33,739 bases of DNA from Sphingopyxis sp. KK2 (GCF_001990265.1 NZ_LYVN01000030.1:1-33739), one strand, 5' to 3'; positions 1 to 7,515 are shown, counted from the first letter of the stretch. Program-made: numbers and translations. The notes: generated from the sequence alone by a model not told the origin.

Positions 1-30
1 GGTCCGCCGCGCCTGCCCGGCGGCCGGCCG

Positions 31-55
31 GGAACCCGGGCGCGGGCGGGGCGCT
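31..55 (+). promoter_or_regulatory. Candidate EcfG-type promoter of the KTSC gene
   Basis: GGAAC at 31-35, a 16-nt spacer, then CGCT at 52-55. This is one mismatch from the EcfG consensus GGAAC-N16/17-CGTT. The same CGCT variant occurs before the hemerythrin gene at 22800-22824. The -10 lies about 40 nt before the ATG at 94, which favours that start over 64. Confidence 0.4.
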
Positions 56-93
56 CTGTCTGCATGCGCGCGCGCCGCTTCACCCGTTCGACG

Positions 94-324
94 ATGATCG
101 AGCATGTCGCCTATGACGAGGCGGCGTCGGTGCTGGCCATCACCTTCAGGGGCAGCGGCAAATATCTTTATCACGGCGTCCCGCGCGGGATCTATGAGGG
201 GCTGTGCAGCGCGGCGTCGCTCGGCGCCTTCTTCAACGCGCAGATCAAGGATCGTTTCCGGTGCGAGCGCGATCCGGCGCGCAAGCGGTTCGGTCCCGGC
301 GCCCGATCGCCGGGCGGCGAATAG
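94..324 (+). CDS. KTSC domain-containing protein
   Basis: A small protein of 76 residues from the ATG at 94. It shows the KTSC pattern: VAYDEAASVLAITF, then KYLYHGVPRGIYEGL, then an A-S-LG-FFN-IKDRF block. KTSC is a short domain of about 60 residues, first noted at the C-terminus of some lysyl-tRNA synthetases. Stand-alone copies are common and their role is not established. An in-frame ATG at 64 would add ten basic residues, but it sits almost on the candidate promoter, so 94 is preferred. The C-terminal 20 residues are rich in Arg, Gly and Pro and look disordered. It converges on ku, with 20 nt between the two stops. Confidence 0.75.
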   Translation: MIEHVAYDEAASVLAITFRGSGKYLYHGVPRGIYEGLCSAASLGAFFNAQIKDRFRCERDPARKRFGPGARSPGGE

Positions 325-344
325 CGGCTCAGCGGGCAGGCCTG

Positions 345-1226
345 TCATGCGCGCTTGCGCGCGGCGCTCTTGGCGGGCGCTTTCTTCGCCGGAGCCTTTT
401 TGGCGGGCGCCTTCTTGGCGGCGGATTTTGCCTTGCCGCCGCCGTCGCCGATCGACTTTTTGAGCGCCGCCATAAGGTCGACGACATTCGATCCGCTCGG
501 CGCCTTGTCGTCCTTTTCATCGTCGAGATTGAGCGTCTTGCCCTTCTTCTTGCGCTCGATGAGTTCCTTCAGCGCCTCGACATAGCGATCGTGAAAGTCG
601 CTCGCGTCGAATTTTCCGGTCTTCTTGTCGATCAGCGTCGTCGCGAGATCGAGCAGGTCGTCATCGGGCTCGCTGTCGGCGATATCGCGGAAATAGCTCG
701 CCGCCTTGTTGACCTCGTCGGCGTAGCGCAGAGTCTCCATGACGAGACCGCGGCCGCACGCCTTAATGCTCACGACATATTCGCGGCCGCGCATCGCGAG
801 CTGGCCGAGGCCGACCTTCCCCGTGCGGCGGAGCGCCTCGCGCAGGACGATGAAGGCTTCCTCGGCGAGCTCGTCGGCGGGCACGACATAATAGGGCTTC
901 TCGAAATAAATCTCGTCGATGTCCTCGGCCTCGACGAACTGCGTGAGCTCGAGCGTCTTCTTGCTCTCGAGCTTGACGCCCTCGATCTCCTCGTCGTCGA
1001 GCAGGACATATTGGTCCTTCGCATATTGGAAGCCCTTGACGATCTCGTCGACGTCGACCGGGCCGACGCCGGGTACGACCTTCTCATATTTGATCCGTTT
1101 GCCCGTTGGCTCGTGGATCTGGTTGAAGGCGATCGTCGCCCCGCTCTTCGTTGCCGAATAGATCTCGACCGGGATCGAGACGAGCGCCAGGCGGATCTGG
1201 CCTTTCCAATAGGGACGCGCAGCCAT
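345..1226 (-). CDS. ku: Non-homologous end joining protein Ku
   Basis: Bacterial Ku, 293 residues, a usual length. It forms a homodimeric ring that binds double-strand DNA ends and recruits LigD. The N-terminus begins AARPYWKGQIRLALVSIPVEIYSA, split here only by the Met start, which is the typical Ku opening. KRIKYEKVVPGVG and the DIDEIYFEKPYYVVP stretch follow. The last 45 residues are a basic tail with three near-identical APAKK units, as in Ku proteins whose tail binds DNA. The ATG at 1226 has AAGGAG about 10 nt upstream. ligD lies 2 kb away on the same strand but in a separate transcription unit. A stress-type promoter candidate lies at 1256-1280. Confidence 0.95.
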   Translation of the reverse strand: MAARPYWKGQIRLALVSIPVEIYSATKSGATIAFNQIHEPTGKRIKYEKVVPGVGPVDVDEIVKGFQYAKDQYVLLDDEEIEGVKLESKKTLELTQFVEAEDIDEIYFEKPYYVVPADELAEEAFIVLREALRRTGKVGLGQLAMRGREYVVSIKACGRGLVMETLRYADEVNKAASYFRDIADSEPDDDLLDLATTLIDKKTGKFDASDFHDRYVEALKELIERKKKGKTLNLDDEKDDKAPSGSNVVDLMAALKKSIGDGGGKAKSAAKKAPAKKAPAKKAPAKSAARKRA

Positions 1227-1255
1227 TGTCCATCACTCCTTCGTAAGACTCCTTC

Positions 1256-1280
1256 AATGCGTGCGGCCGCCGGTCGTTCC
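1256..1280 (-). promoter_or_regulatory. Candidate EcfG-type promoter of ku
   Basis: Read on the minus strand: GGAAC at 1280-1276, 16-nt spacer, CATT at 1259-1256. The -35 is exact and the -10 has one mismatch to CGTT. It ends 30 nt before the ku ATG. The -10 continues as CATTGA, a form shared with the candidates at 18695 and 20947. Confidence 0.45.
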
Positions 1281-1347
1281 TCGCGCGGCGGATTGCCAAC
1301 ATGGATCAATTTTCGCGAACAATCAGGCGCTGCGCGCGCCCAGCCGT

Positions 1348-1372
1348 GCAACGGAGGCGGACGCCGCCGGTT
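1348..1372 (+). promoter_or_regulatory. Candidate EcfG-type promoter of the small-protein trio
   Basis: GCAAC at 1348-1352, 16-nt spacer, GGTT at 1369-1372. This is a degenerate match, one mismatch in each box. It lies 50 nt before the ATG at 1421 and is divergent from the ku promoter. Confidence 0.35.
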
Positions 1373-1420
1373 GATATATCGGGGCCCGCGTATCGGCCCG
1401 GGCCGGCACAGGAGCAGAAG

Positions 1421-1732
1421 ATGATAGACGATAAACAAGGACAGGGCGCCGACGGCAAGCAGAAGGGCCCGGGCGAGCAGATCCGCGAACGCGAAGACGA
1501 GGAGAATCGCAACCTCAACAATCTGCGCGGCGGTGCCGACCCCAGCGGTGGCCAGTCGAGCGAGGTGCCCCGAAACAATGGCGCGGGCAGTCCGGGCGCC
1601 GATGGTGGCGGCGATGAGGGCGAGCGCGACATCTTGCCGCTCAGCACGCCGAGCGAAGGACGCGCGGACGAACGCCCGACCGAGGATGATCTGGTGAGGC
1701 ACGGCGGCAAACCCACTGCAGGAGACAAGTGA
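1421..1732 (+). CDS. Small disordered hydrophilic protein
   Basis: 103 residues from the ATG at 1421, which has GGAG about 7 nt upstream. The protein is dominated by Asp, Glu, Gly, Asn, Arg and Gln. It has no predicted membrane segment, hardly any aromatic residues and no Cys, so it looks intrinsically disordered. I do not recognise a family. It is the first of three genes joined by 1-4 nt overlaps (1421, 1732, 1983) and is divergent from ku. Hydrophilic low-complexity proteins of this kind are often induced by desiccation or osmotic stress. That fits the candidate stress promoter upstream but is inference. Confidence 0.65.
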   Translation: MIDDKQGQGADGKQKGPGEQIREREDEENRNLNNLRGGADPSGGQSSEVPRNNGAGSPGADGGGDEGERDILPLSTPSEGRADERPTEDDLVRHGGKPTAGDK

Positions 1733-1986
1733 TGAGCCAGTTCCGCAAGGTCGGCGACGTCCCGACCGAAAAGACCAGGAACCCCAACATCTCGACCGAA
1801 AACCAGCCCGAAGGCGCGGCGCGCCGCCCGAGCGACACCCTCGATCGCGAACCGAAGCGCGATCCGGAGAGCGGCGCGAGCATTCCGGAGAATTACAACC
1901 CCGAGAGCGGAACGCGCGTCGGCGAGGAAGAGGACACGGCGGCCGGCCGCCGTGGCGAAGGCCAGCCGCGCGGAGATGCGGAATGA
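1732..1986 (+). CDS. Small disordered hydrophilic protein
   Basis: 84 residues from the ATG at 1732, which shares its A with the TGA stop of the previous gene. GGAG lies 7 nt upstream. A GTG one codon earlier at 1729 is the alternative start. The sequence is rich in Glu, Arg, Pro, Gly and Asn, with repeated short PES-G and E-N-PE motifs such as DPESGASIPENYNPESG. It has no Cys, no hydrophobic core and no membrane segment. No family recognised. Tight coupling to both neighbours suggests the three products are made together. Confidence 0.6.
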   Translation: MSQFRKVGDVPTEKTRNPNISTENQPEGAARRPSDTLDREPKRDPESGASIPENYNPESGTRVGEEEDTAAGRRGEGQPRGDAE

Positions 1987-2243
1987 GCGATGATCGGGAT
2001 GTCTGGAATCAGCTGGGCACGCTGACGCGGGCCTATGACGAACAGGATGGCAGCGAAGTGCCGCCCCTTGAGAGCGAGCGGCCCGCGTCTGCTCCGCTCC
2101 GGGATATCCTCGGCGAATTTGTCGCGGCGCTGCCGGCCGAGCGCGAGCGCTACAGTCTGGTCCTCGACAATGGGCAGGCGTTTTCGGCGGATGCGATCGA
2201 GGAATTGCTCACGCGGGCGGACTCGCCATTTCCCGCGCCCTAG
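1983..2243 (+). CDS. Hypothetical small acidic protein
   Basis: 86 residues. Its ATG overlaps the TGA of the preceding gene by 4 nt. Unlike the two genes before it, it has amphipathic, probably helical stretches: LRDILGEFVAALPAERERY and AFSADAIEELLTRA. It also has a short predicted beta segment (YSLVLDNG), so it may fold. The first 35 residues are polar. I do not recognise a family. It is the last gene of the trio, and the convergent 2H-type gene ends 12 nt further on. Confidence 0.6.
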   Translation: MSDDRDVWNQLGTLTRAYDEQDGSEVPPLESERPASAPLRDILGEFVAALPAERERYSLVLDNGQAFSADAIEELLTRADSPFPAP

Positions 2244-2255
2244 ACCGGTTCCTGC

Positions 2256-2633
2256 TCAGACGGTCCAGCGTGCCGGTTCGAGGGCGATGGTCTCGGGCGG
2301 GTGGACGCGCCGCCACGCCATTGCCGCGAGGACATCATTGCTCTCCTTCGCCTCGCGCCCTGCCGCGAGCGACCAGGTAAGATGGTAATGGCTGCCGTCG
2401 CCGCGACCGGTCGTGCCGCCGATCCGCACGATCAGCGCCTGCACCCCGCTGCCGTCGTCGACCTCGCCGACGATCTCGCCCGATCGGGCGAACGGAAGCG
2501 GCGTGTCTTCGCCTGTTCCGTACCGGAGAGTCACATGGTCGGCGACGACATCCGGGAAGAGCGGCCGAAAATGCTCCAGCAGCCGCTCGCGCTCGCGCTG
2601 CGGGAGGCGCCAGCCGACGATCGTCCGCGTCAT
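2256..2633 (-). CDS. Small protein with two HxT motifs, 2H phosphoesterase-like
   Basis: 125 residues from the ATG at 2633, which overlaps the TGA of xthA by 4 nt. Two His-x-Thr motifs are visible, HVT at 33-35 and HLT at 84-86, each in a predicted beta strand. Two H-x-T/S motifs are the hallmark of the 2H phosphoesterase fold (RNA 2',3'-cyclic phosphodiesterases, LigT). The spacing of about 50 residues is shorter than in LigT, so this is a tentative, compact or divergent assignment. It is the third gene of a fully coupled ligD-xthA operon, which points to a job in nucleic-acid end processing. That role is inference from the motifs and context, not homology I can confirm. Confidence 0.55.
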   Translation of the reverse strand: MTRTIVGWRLPQRERERLLEHFRPLFPDVVADHVTLRYGTGEDTPLPFARSGEIVGEVDDGSGVQALIVRIGGTTGRGDGSHYHLTWSLAAGREAKESNDVLAAMAWRRVHPPETIALEPARWTV

Positions 2634-3433
2634 GAACGCGTGCCCTTGGCCTTGCGGGCGCCATCGGCGAGCTCGATCCACGCCGGGGCGTGGTCGCTCG
2701 TCTTCTCGAGCCCGCGCGGCCGGGTGTCGACGCCGGCTGCCTCGAGCCGTTTCGCTGCCGGTTTGTTGAGCAGCAGATGGTCGATGCGGATGCCGGCGTT
2801 GCGCTCGAACGAGCGCCGCCAATAGGCCCAGAAGCTGTAGATACGCTCATCGGGATGCAGATGACGGATCGCGTCGGTCCAGCCCTGGTCGAGGAAGCGC
2901 TGGTAAGCGGCCTTTGCTTCCGGCGCGAAGAGCGCGTCTTTCCTCCAATTCTCTGGCTTGTAGACATCGAGGTCGGTGGGAATGACGTTGAAGTCGCCGC
3001 AGACGACGACCGGCGCGTCGAGGCCGAAGAGCGTTTCGAGATGCGCGTCTAGGCGCGCCATCCACCGGAGCTTATAGTCGAACTTCGGGCCCGGCCAGGG
3101 ATTGCCGTTCGGAAGATAGAGGCCGGCGACGAGGATGCCGCCGACCGCGGCCTCGATGTAGCGGCTCTGCTCGTCGGTCGGATCGCCGGGAAGCCCGCGC
3201 CGCGTCTCGTGGATCTCGCCGACGCGGCTCAGCATCGCGACGCCGTTCCAGCGGCTCTGGCCATGCCAGATCACATCATAGCCCGCATCGCGGATCGCCT
3301 TCTCGGGGAAATTCTCCTGCGGCGCCTTCAATTCCTGCAGGCAGACGATGTCGGGCTCGGCAAGCTTGAGCCAATCGAGCAGGATGGCAAGCCGACCGCC
3401 GATGCCGTTCACATTATAGGTCGCGATCTTCAC
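2630..3433 (-). CDS. xthA: Exodeoxyribonuclease III (ExoIII family)
   Basis: 267 residues, the usual length for the exonuclease III/AP endonuclease family. These Mg-dependent enzymes cut at abasic sites, trim 3' ends and remove 3' phosphates. The start is a GTG at 3433 (VKIATYNVNGIGG, the canonical opening), overlapping the ligD TGA by 4 nt. Visible catalytic motifs are N7, the metal-binding Glu in CLQELKAP (E34), GDFNVIPTDLDVY, and the C-terminal TSDHAPAWIEL with the catalytic Asp-His pair. It lies between ligD and the 2H-type gene. Its 3'-repair activity could supply end-cleaning for end joining (inference). Confidence 0.93.
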   Translation of the reverse strand: MKIATYNVNGIGGRLAILLDWLKLAEPDIVCLQELKAPQENFPEKAIRDAGYDVIWHGQSRWNGVAMLSRVGEIHETRRGLPGDPTDEQSRYIEAAVGGILVAGLYLPNGNPWPGPKFDYKLRWMARLDAHLETLFGLDAPVVVCGDFNVIPTDLDVYKPENWRKDALFAPEAKAAYQRFLDQGWTDAIRHLHPDERIYSFWAYWRRSFERNAGIRIDHLLLNKPAAKRLEAAGVDTRPRGLEKTSDHAPAWIELADGARKAKGTRS

Positions 3434-5310
3434 AGGTCGGGCAGCATCTGGTCGGCGCGGCCCCAGCCTTGCAGCGCCTTGAGGCTCGCGCGCTTCAGCA
3501 GCGCCTTCGCATCGGTGATGCGAAAATGCGACGGCGTGTCGATCGTCTCCATCTCCTTCCAGCTGATCGGGGCCGCGACCGGTGCGCCTTCGCGCGCGCG
3601 CGCCGAATAGGGCATCACCGCGGTCGCGCCGCGCTGGTTGCGGAGATAATCGACGAAGATGCGCCCCTTGCGCTGCGCCTTCGGCAGCGCGGCGGTGAAG
3701 CGGTCCGGATCCATCTGCGCGACGGCGCGCGCGAGCCGGTGCGCGAAATCCTTGACCTCGGGCCACTCGGCGCGCGGCACGAGCGGGGCGATCACATGCA
3801 CGCCCTTGCCGCCGGTGAGCATCGGGAAGGTCTCGAGGCCCATTTGCTTGAGGATATCGCGGAACTGGAAGGCGGCGCTGCGCACTGCCTCGAAGTCGAG
3901 ACCGACATCGGGATCGAGATCGAAGACCAGCCGGTCGGCCTTCTCGACATCCTCGATGCGCGCGCCCCAGCCATGGAACTCGATCGTGCCCATCTGGACG
4001 CAGGTCATGAGCCCCTCGGGCGTGTCCATGTAAAGATAGGGCTGGTCGTCGCCATCCTTCTCCAGAATCGCGACTTGCTTAACCGCATCGCCGAAGCTTC
4101 CGGCATCATGTTTCTGGAAGAAGCATTTCTTGGCGCGGCCCTGCGGACAGCGCACGAGGCTGATCGGGCGCGAACCCGCCCACGGCAGCATGATCGGCGC
4201 GACCGCGGCATAATAGGCCGCGAGCTCGCCCTTGGTGAGCCCCGCCTCGGGATAGATGACGCGGTCCGGATTGCTGATCGGAACGGGCGATGTGCTCATT
4301 GCCTCGGCGACGGGGCCTTCGCTCTCGAGGACGACCGCCGCGGGCTTCTTGTCCTCGCGAAGCCCGAGATAGCTCGGATGGCGGAGCGTGCCCTCGTTGG
4401 TCATCTCGGTATAGGCGATCTCGGCGACGAGCCTGGGCTCGATCCAGTGCGCGCCGCGCGTCTCGCCGCGGGGGGCCTTCACCGTCGGCTCCTTACGCTC
4501 GAGCGGTTTCATCATCGCCTGGAGGCGGAACAGCTCCTCCGTATTGAAACCGGTCCCGACCTTGCCGGCGTAGCGCAGTTCGCCCTTCTCATGCACGCCG
4601 AGCATCAGCGAGCGGAACGTGCGCGACTTGTCCGAGGGAGTCCAGCCGACGATGACGAATTCCTGTCGCTTTATGCATTTGGCCTTGAGCCAGCTGCCGG
4701 CGCGCGCGCCGACATAGCGAGCATCGGCCTTTTTCGAGATGACGCCTTCGAGACCCGCAGCGCAAAAGCTCTGCAGCAGCTTCTCGCCGCTGCCCTCGAT
4801 ATGGTCCGAGTAGCGGATATGCTTTGCGGTCCCAGGGAGGATTTTGGCGAGACGTGCCTTGCGGTCGAGGAGGGGCAGGGCCGTCATGTCTTCGCCGTCG
4901 AGCTCGAGCAGATCGAACGCGAAATAGTCGATGCTCTCCGGCGCCGACTTGAGAGCATTTTGCAGCGACTGGAAGCTCGACCGGCCATCGGCATCGAGCA
5001 CGACCGCTTCGCCGTCGATCAGCGCGGTGTCCGCCTTGAGCTTCGCCGCTTCGGCGATCAGCGGCGCGAAGCGCTCGGACCAGTCGAGGCCTGAGCGCGT
5101 ATAGGCGCGGGCCTCGCCGCCGCCGACCGCGATCAGCAACCGGTAGCCGTCATATTTCATTTCATGGACCCAGCCGCTCCCTGTGGGGACGCTGTCAACG
5201 AGGCTTGCGAGCTGGACCGGACGGAAGGGCGGGGGAGCGCCTGCGTTTCGTCCGACGCGCGGCGAGGCGGCGTGATTTGCGGAGCTCGGTTTTGGGGTCC
5301 GTCTGGCCAT
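3430..5310 (-). CDS. ligD: ATP-dependent DNA ligase LigD (ligase-polymerase form)
   Basis: 626 residues from the ATG at 5310. With Ku it performs bacterial non-homologous end joining. The ligase domain comes first: catalytic lysine K52 in MKYDGYR, then DGEAVVLD, EGVISKKAD and the OB-fold region to about residue 330. The primase-type polymerase domain follows from about 355, with metal-binding D464/D466 in FDLDPD and GGKGVHVIAP. The roughly 180-residue N-terminal phosphoesterase domain found in Pseudomonas LigD is absent, since only 51 residues precede the catalytic lysine. The C-terminus is intact and overlaps xthA. The first 30 residues are basic and low complexity. A longer in-frame extension exists upstream but is not conserved-looking and runs into the promoter region. 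Confidence 0.95.
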   Translation of the reverse strand: MARRTPKPSSANHAASPRVGRNAGAPPPFRPVQLASLVDSVPTGSGWVHEMKYDGYRLLIAVGGGEARAYTRSGLDWSERFAPLIAEAAKLKADTALIDGEAVVLDADGRSSFQSLQNALKSAPESIDYFAFDLLELDGEDMTALPLLDRKARLAKILPGTAKHIRYSDHIEGSGEKLLQSFCAAGLEGVISKKADARYVGARAGSWLKAKCIKRQEFVIVGWTPSDKSRTFRSLMLGVHEKGELRYAGKVGTGFNTEELFRLQAMMKPLERKEPTVKAPRGETRGAHWIEPRLVAEIAYTEMTNEGTLRHPSYLGLREDKKPAAVVLESEGPVAEAMSTSPVPISNPDRVIYPEAGLTKGELAAYYAAVAPIMLPWAGSRPISLVRCPQGRAKKCFFQKHDAGSFGDAVKQVAILEKDGDDQPYLYMDTPEGLMTCVQMGTIEFHGWGARIEDVEKADRLVFDLDPDVGLDFEAVRSAAFQFRDILKQMGLETFPMLTGGKGVHVIAPLVPRAEWPEVKDFAHRLARAVAQMDPDRFTAALPKAQRKGRIFVDYLRNQRGATAVMPYSARAREGAPVAAPISWKEMETIDTPSHFRITDAKALLKRASLKALQGWGRADQMLPDL

Positions 5311-5354
5311 GGACTCAAGACCATCCGGGCGCGCGATCGTTCCCGCCTGCGGGG

Positions 5355-5380
5355 GCAACTTGCCCGCGCTGCCACGCGTT
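5355..5380 (+). promoter_or_regulatory. Candidate EcfG-type promoter of the DksA-like gene
   Basis: GCAAC at 5355-5359, 17-nt spacer, CGTT at 5377-5380. It has one mismatch in the -35 and an exact -10. It ends 58 nt before the ATG at 5438. Each box of this site overlaps the opposite box of the ligD promoter. Confidence 0.5.
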
Positions 5381-5382
5381 CC
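5357..5382 (-). promoter_or_regulatory. Candidate EcfG-type promoter of ligD
   Basis: On the minus strand: GGAAC at 5382-5378, 17-nt spacer, AGTT at 5360-5357. The -35 is exact and the -10 has one mismatch. It lies 47 nt before the ligD ATG. It is superimposed, offset by 2 bp, on the oppositely directed candidate at 5355-5380. Confidence 0.45.
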
Positions 5383-5437
5383 CATGTTAGGCGCGCGGCA
5401 AACGACCGGCGTCCGCGATGAGACATGGAGTCCGATG

Positions 5438-5701
5438 ATGGCCAACGGCTGGGCGCGCGACGGCGCCGTTCAGGAGCAGATCGACGACACGGTGAGCGAC
5501 GCCGTGAAGGAAGCACGCCTGCGCCTGCTGTCGGGCACCGGCGCGGACTATTGCGACGATTGCGGCGAGCGGATTCCCGCCGCGCGGCGAAAGGCTTTGC
5601 CCGCGAGCCGCACCTGCGTCGGATGTCAGACGATCCGCGACGCCGAACGGCGGCCGGCCGGTTTCAATCGCCGGGGGAGCAAGGACAGCCAGCTGCGCTG
5701 A
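5438..5701 (+). CDS. DksA/TraR-family C4 zinc-finger protein
   Basis: 87 residues from the ATG at 5438, which has GGAG 7 nt upstream. An adjacent ATG at 5435 is too close to that site. A short N-terminal helix precedes a C4 zinc finger: C39 and C42 in CDDC, C60 and C63 in CVGC, with GERIPAARRKALP between. This is the TraR/YbiI-type short form of the DksA family. It lacks the long coiled coil of DksA proper. Full-length relatives bind in the RNA polymerase secondary channel and modulate initiation. Whether this short form does so is unknown. It is divergent from ligD, with overlapping candidate promoters, and convergent with the guanylyltransferase. Confidence 0.85.
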   Translation: MANGWARDGAVQEQIDDTVSDAVKEARLRLLSGTGADYCDDCGERIPAARRKALPASRTCVGCQTIRDAERRPAGFNRRGSKDSQLR

Positions 5702-5731
5702 TCCGCGCGAATAGGGGCCTTTGCGAGCGTG

Positions 5732-6763
5732 TCACTGGCGCGCCCGGGCTGCAGCCCGGACCTCCTGCGACCGGTCGAGCGCGATGACGAGGATGTCGTC
5801 GCCGTCGACGATGACCCCGACATTGTCCATGCCGACGAGCGAGACGCGCTTGCCCGGCGCGCGGACGAGGCAATTGTGGCTGTCGTGCGCGAAGAGATCG
5901 TCGCTGCAGGCATTGCCGGCCTCGTCGGCGCCGGCGAGCGCGTGCACCGCCTGCCAGCTCCCGAGGTCCGACCAGCCCATCGACACGGGGACGACCGCGA
6001 CGCGCCTGTCCTTTTCCATCACGGCATAGTCGATCGAATCCGATGGCGCCAATTCGAAGGGCTCGCGCGCCGCGTGGAGGGCGTCGCCGTCGTGCAGCGC
6101 ATTGGCGACCGCGGCTTCCGCCGCGCGATAGATGGCGGGGCAGTGCGCGAGCATCGCCTCGCGCATGCGGCCCGCCCGGAAAAGGAAAATGCCGGCGTTC
6201 CAGCTATAGCCGCCCTCGCGGATCATTGCCTCGGCGTCGGCGAGCGGCGGCTTTTCGACGAAGCGGTCGACGGCAAAGCCCATACCGGCGAGTGGCGCAC
6301 CGCTGGCGATATAACCAAAGCCCGTGTCGGGCCGGTCGGGCTCGATACCGAAAGTGACGAGCCAGTCGCTGCGCGCCAGATCGGCCGCTTTCGCGATCGC
6401 GTCGCGAAAGGCCTGGACATCGGATATCACATGATCGCTCGGCATCACGAGCAGCAGCGCGTCATCCGCCGCCGAAGCCACCGCGAGCGCGATGGCCGCA
6501 GCGGTATTGCGCGCCGCCGGCTCGACGATCAGCCGAAGGTCGCGACCGTTCGCCTGTTCGCGCACCATGGCGACATGCTCGGCGCCGCACACGATGAGCG
6601 GGGCCGAAAAGCCGGGTCCGCTTGCCCTGTCGAGCGTCCGGGCGAACAGGCTTTCCTCGCCGATGATGTCGAGAAACTGTTTTGCACGCGCGCCGCGCGA
6701 AGCGGGCCAGAGGCGCGTGCCGGCACCGCCGCAGAGGATGACGGGCTGGATCGTCACAGACAT
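5732..6763 (-). CDS. manC: Mannose-1-phosphate guanylyltransferase
   Basis: 343 residues. It makes GDP-mannose from mannose-1-phosphate and GTP for polysaccharide synthesis. The nucleotidyltransferase signature GGAGTRLWPASR is at 12-23, with the downstream KQF (K28). Also visible are the MPSDHVI motif, GFGYI, RFVEKPPL and YSWNAGIFLF. Many bacterial homologues carry a C-terminal cupin with phosphomannose isomerase activity and total about 470 residues. This one stops just after the nucleotidyltransferase and linker, so it is the monofunctional form. The ATG at 6763 is followed by the typical MSVTIQPVILCGG. No polysaccharide genes surround it, so it is a lone copy in this window. Confidence 0.9.
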   Translation of the reverse strand: MSVTIQPVILCGGAGTRLWPASRGARAKQFLDIIGEESLFARTLDRASGPGFSAPLIVCGAEHVAMVREQANGRDLRLIVEPAARNTAAAIALAVASAADDALLLVMPSDHVISDVQAFRDAIAKAADLARSDWLVTFGIEPDRPDTGFGYIASGAPLAGMGFAVDRFVEKPPLADAEAMIREGGYSWNAGIFLFRAGRMREAMLAHCPAIYRAAEAAVANALHDGDALHAAREPFELAPSDSIDYAVMEKDRRVAVVPVSMGWSDLGSWQAVHALAGADEAGNACSDDLFAHDSHNCLVRAPGKRVSLVGMDNVGVIVDGDDILVIALDRSQEVRAAARARQ

Positions 6764-7253
6764 GGGATCAACTTTCTGGAGGCGCGGAGGGTGCGTTTGG
6801 GCACCATCCGATCATGGGAAGGGCGTGCAGGAGCGGGGAGCGGCATCGCTGTCCGGTACGGCGGGTGCAGCAGCGACGCCGCTCGCGGCATCCGGCCGAA
6901 GCTCCGCAGTCGAGCGACGCCTCCTGCCGTTCGCTATGAATGAGGCTCTACCTGTCGCCGCGACCCGATGTGTCGAAACGGTCCGGCTTGTGAAATTCGA
7001 GACTGGATGAGCCATGGTCGAGGGAACGCTGGTGGAGATGGCGAGTTGCCGCTGCTTGCCCCGGAAAGCCCGGAAACCGCGGCCCGATTAACGCAGGTTA
7101 TATCGATTTCTCGACGGAGCGGCCGGGTCGCACCCGGCTCTCGGTAGCCAATTGGACCGTTTGGAAAGTCTGGCTTCACCGGCTTGTCGCTGCGCGGGGG
7201 GGCTCATCGACCGCCCGATGCAGCCCGCCGGGGGCGCCGGGCGTTGCAGAGAT
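6764..7253. other. 490-bp gap, no gene recognised
   Basis: This is the region between manC (leftward) and a small rightward gene. Several overlapping short frames exist in both strands, but none shows a recognisable family or a good ribosome site. GGAAC at 7023-7027 followed after 16 nt by AGTT is a weak stress-promoter match pointing right, about 200 nt before the next ATG. No convincing terminator was seen. Confidence 0.4.
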
Positions 7254-7478
7254 ATGAACCAGAGCGACAAATTTCTGATGCAGGCAGGGCAGGAAATCCA
7301 GTTCGTCTCCGACCTCATCCTGCGCATCGATCAAGGGCTTCTCGATCCCGTCGGTCTCGACCCGGAGGCTGCGGTTCTGCTCCTGCGCGAGGTGGCGGCG
7401 GAGCGGAGGCGCCTCGTCGATCGTCTGAAAATTTGTGACGAGGTCGGCGGAGCGGCTTGGGCCGGCGCGCCGGTCTAG
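7254..7478 (+). CDS. Hypothetical small helical protein
   Basis: 74 residues from the ATG at 7254. The sequence looks like two or three amphipathic helices (KFLMQAGQEIQFVSDLILRI, then AVLLLREVAAERRRLVDRLK). It ends in a short Gly/Ala-rich tail. There is one Cys and no membrane segment. I do not recognise a family. The ribosome site is weak. A TTG start at 7152 would extend it by 34 residues of low-confidence sequence. The heptad-like spacing of hydrophobic residues makes it more convincing than the overlapping frames. Confidence 0.45.
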   Translation: MNQSDKFLMQAGQEIQFVSDLILRIDQGLLDPVGLDPEAAVLLLREVAAERRRLVDRLKICDEVGGAAWAGAPV

Positions 7479-7515
7479 GGGGCTCTTGACCCGGTCGCTT
7501 GACCCGCTTCAGCCC

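Noticed and set aside
392-418. Repeated 15-bp units in the 3' end of ku
   Set aside because: They encode the APAKK repeats of the basic tail common in Ku proteins, so this is not a CRISPR or mobile repeat.
204-1424. A 406-residue rightward frame opposite ku
   Set aside because: The minus strand carries an intact Ku with its ribosome site, so this is a shadow.
3469-5094. A 541-residue rightward frame opposite ligD
   Set aside because: It is the reverse-complement frame of a conserved gene, rich in Arg, Ala, Glu and His, as high-GC shadows are. The LigD motifs on the other strand are decisive.
5744-5759. Perfect palindrome CCGGGCTGCAGCCCGG near the end of manC
   Set aside because: It lies inside the coding end of manC, has no T tract, and is likely codon-driven.
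7023-7047. GGAAC-N16-AGTT in the manC/small-protein gap
   Set aside because: The spacing fits, but the -10 is imperfect and the nearest likely start is about 200 nt away, so it is not listed as a promoter.
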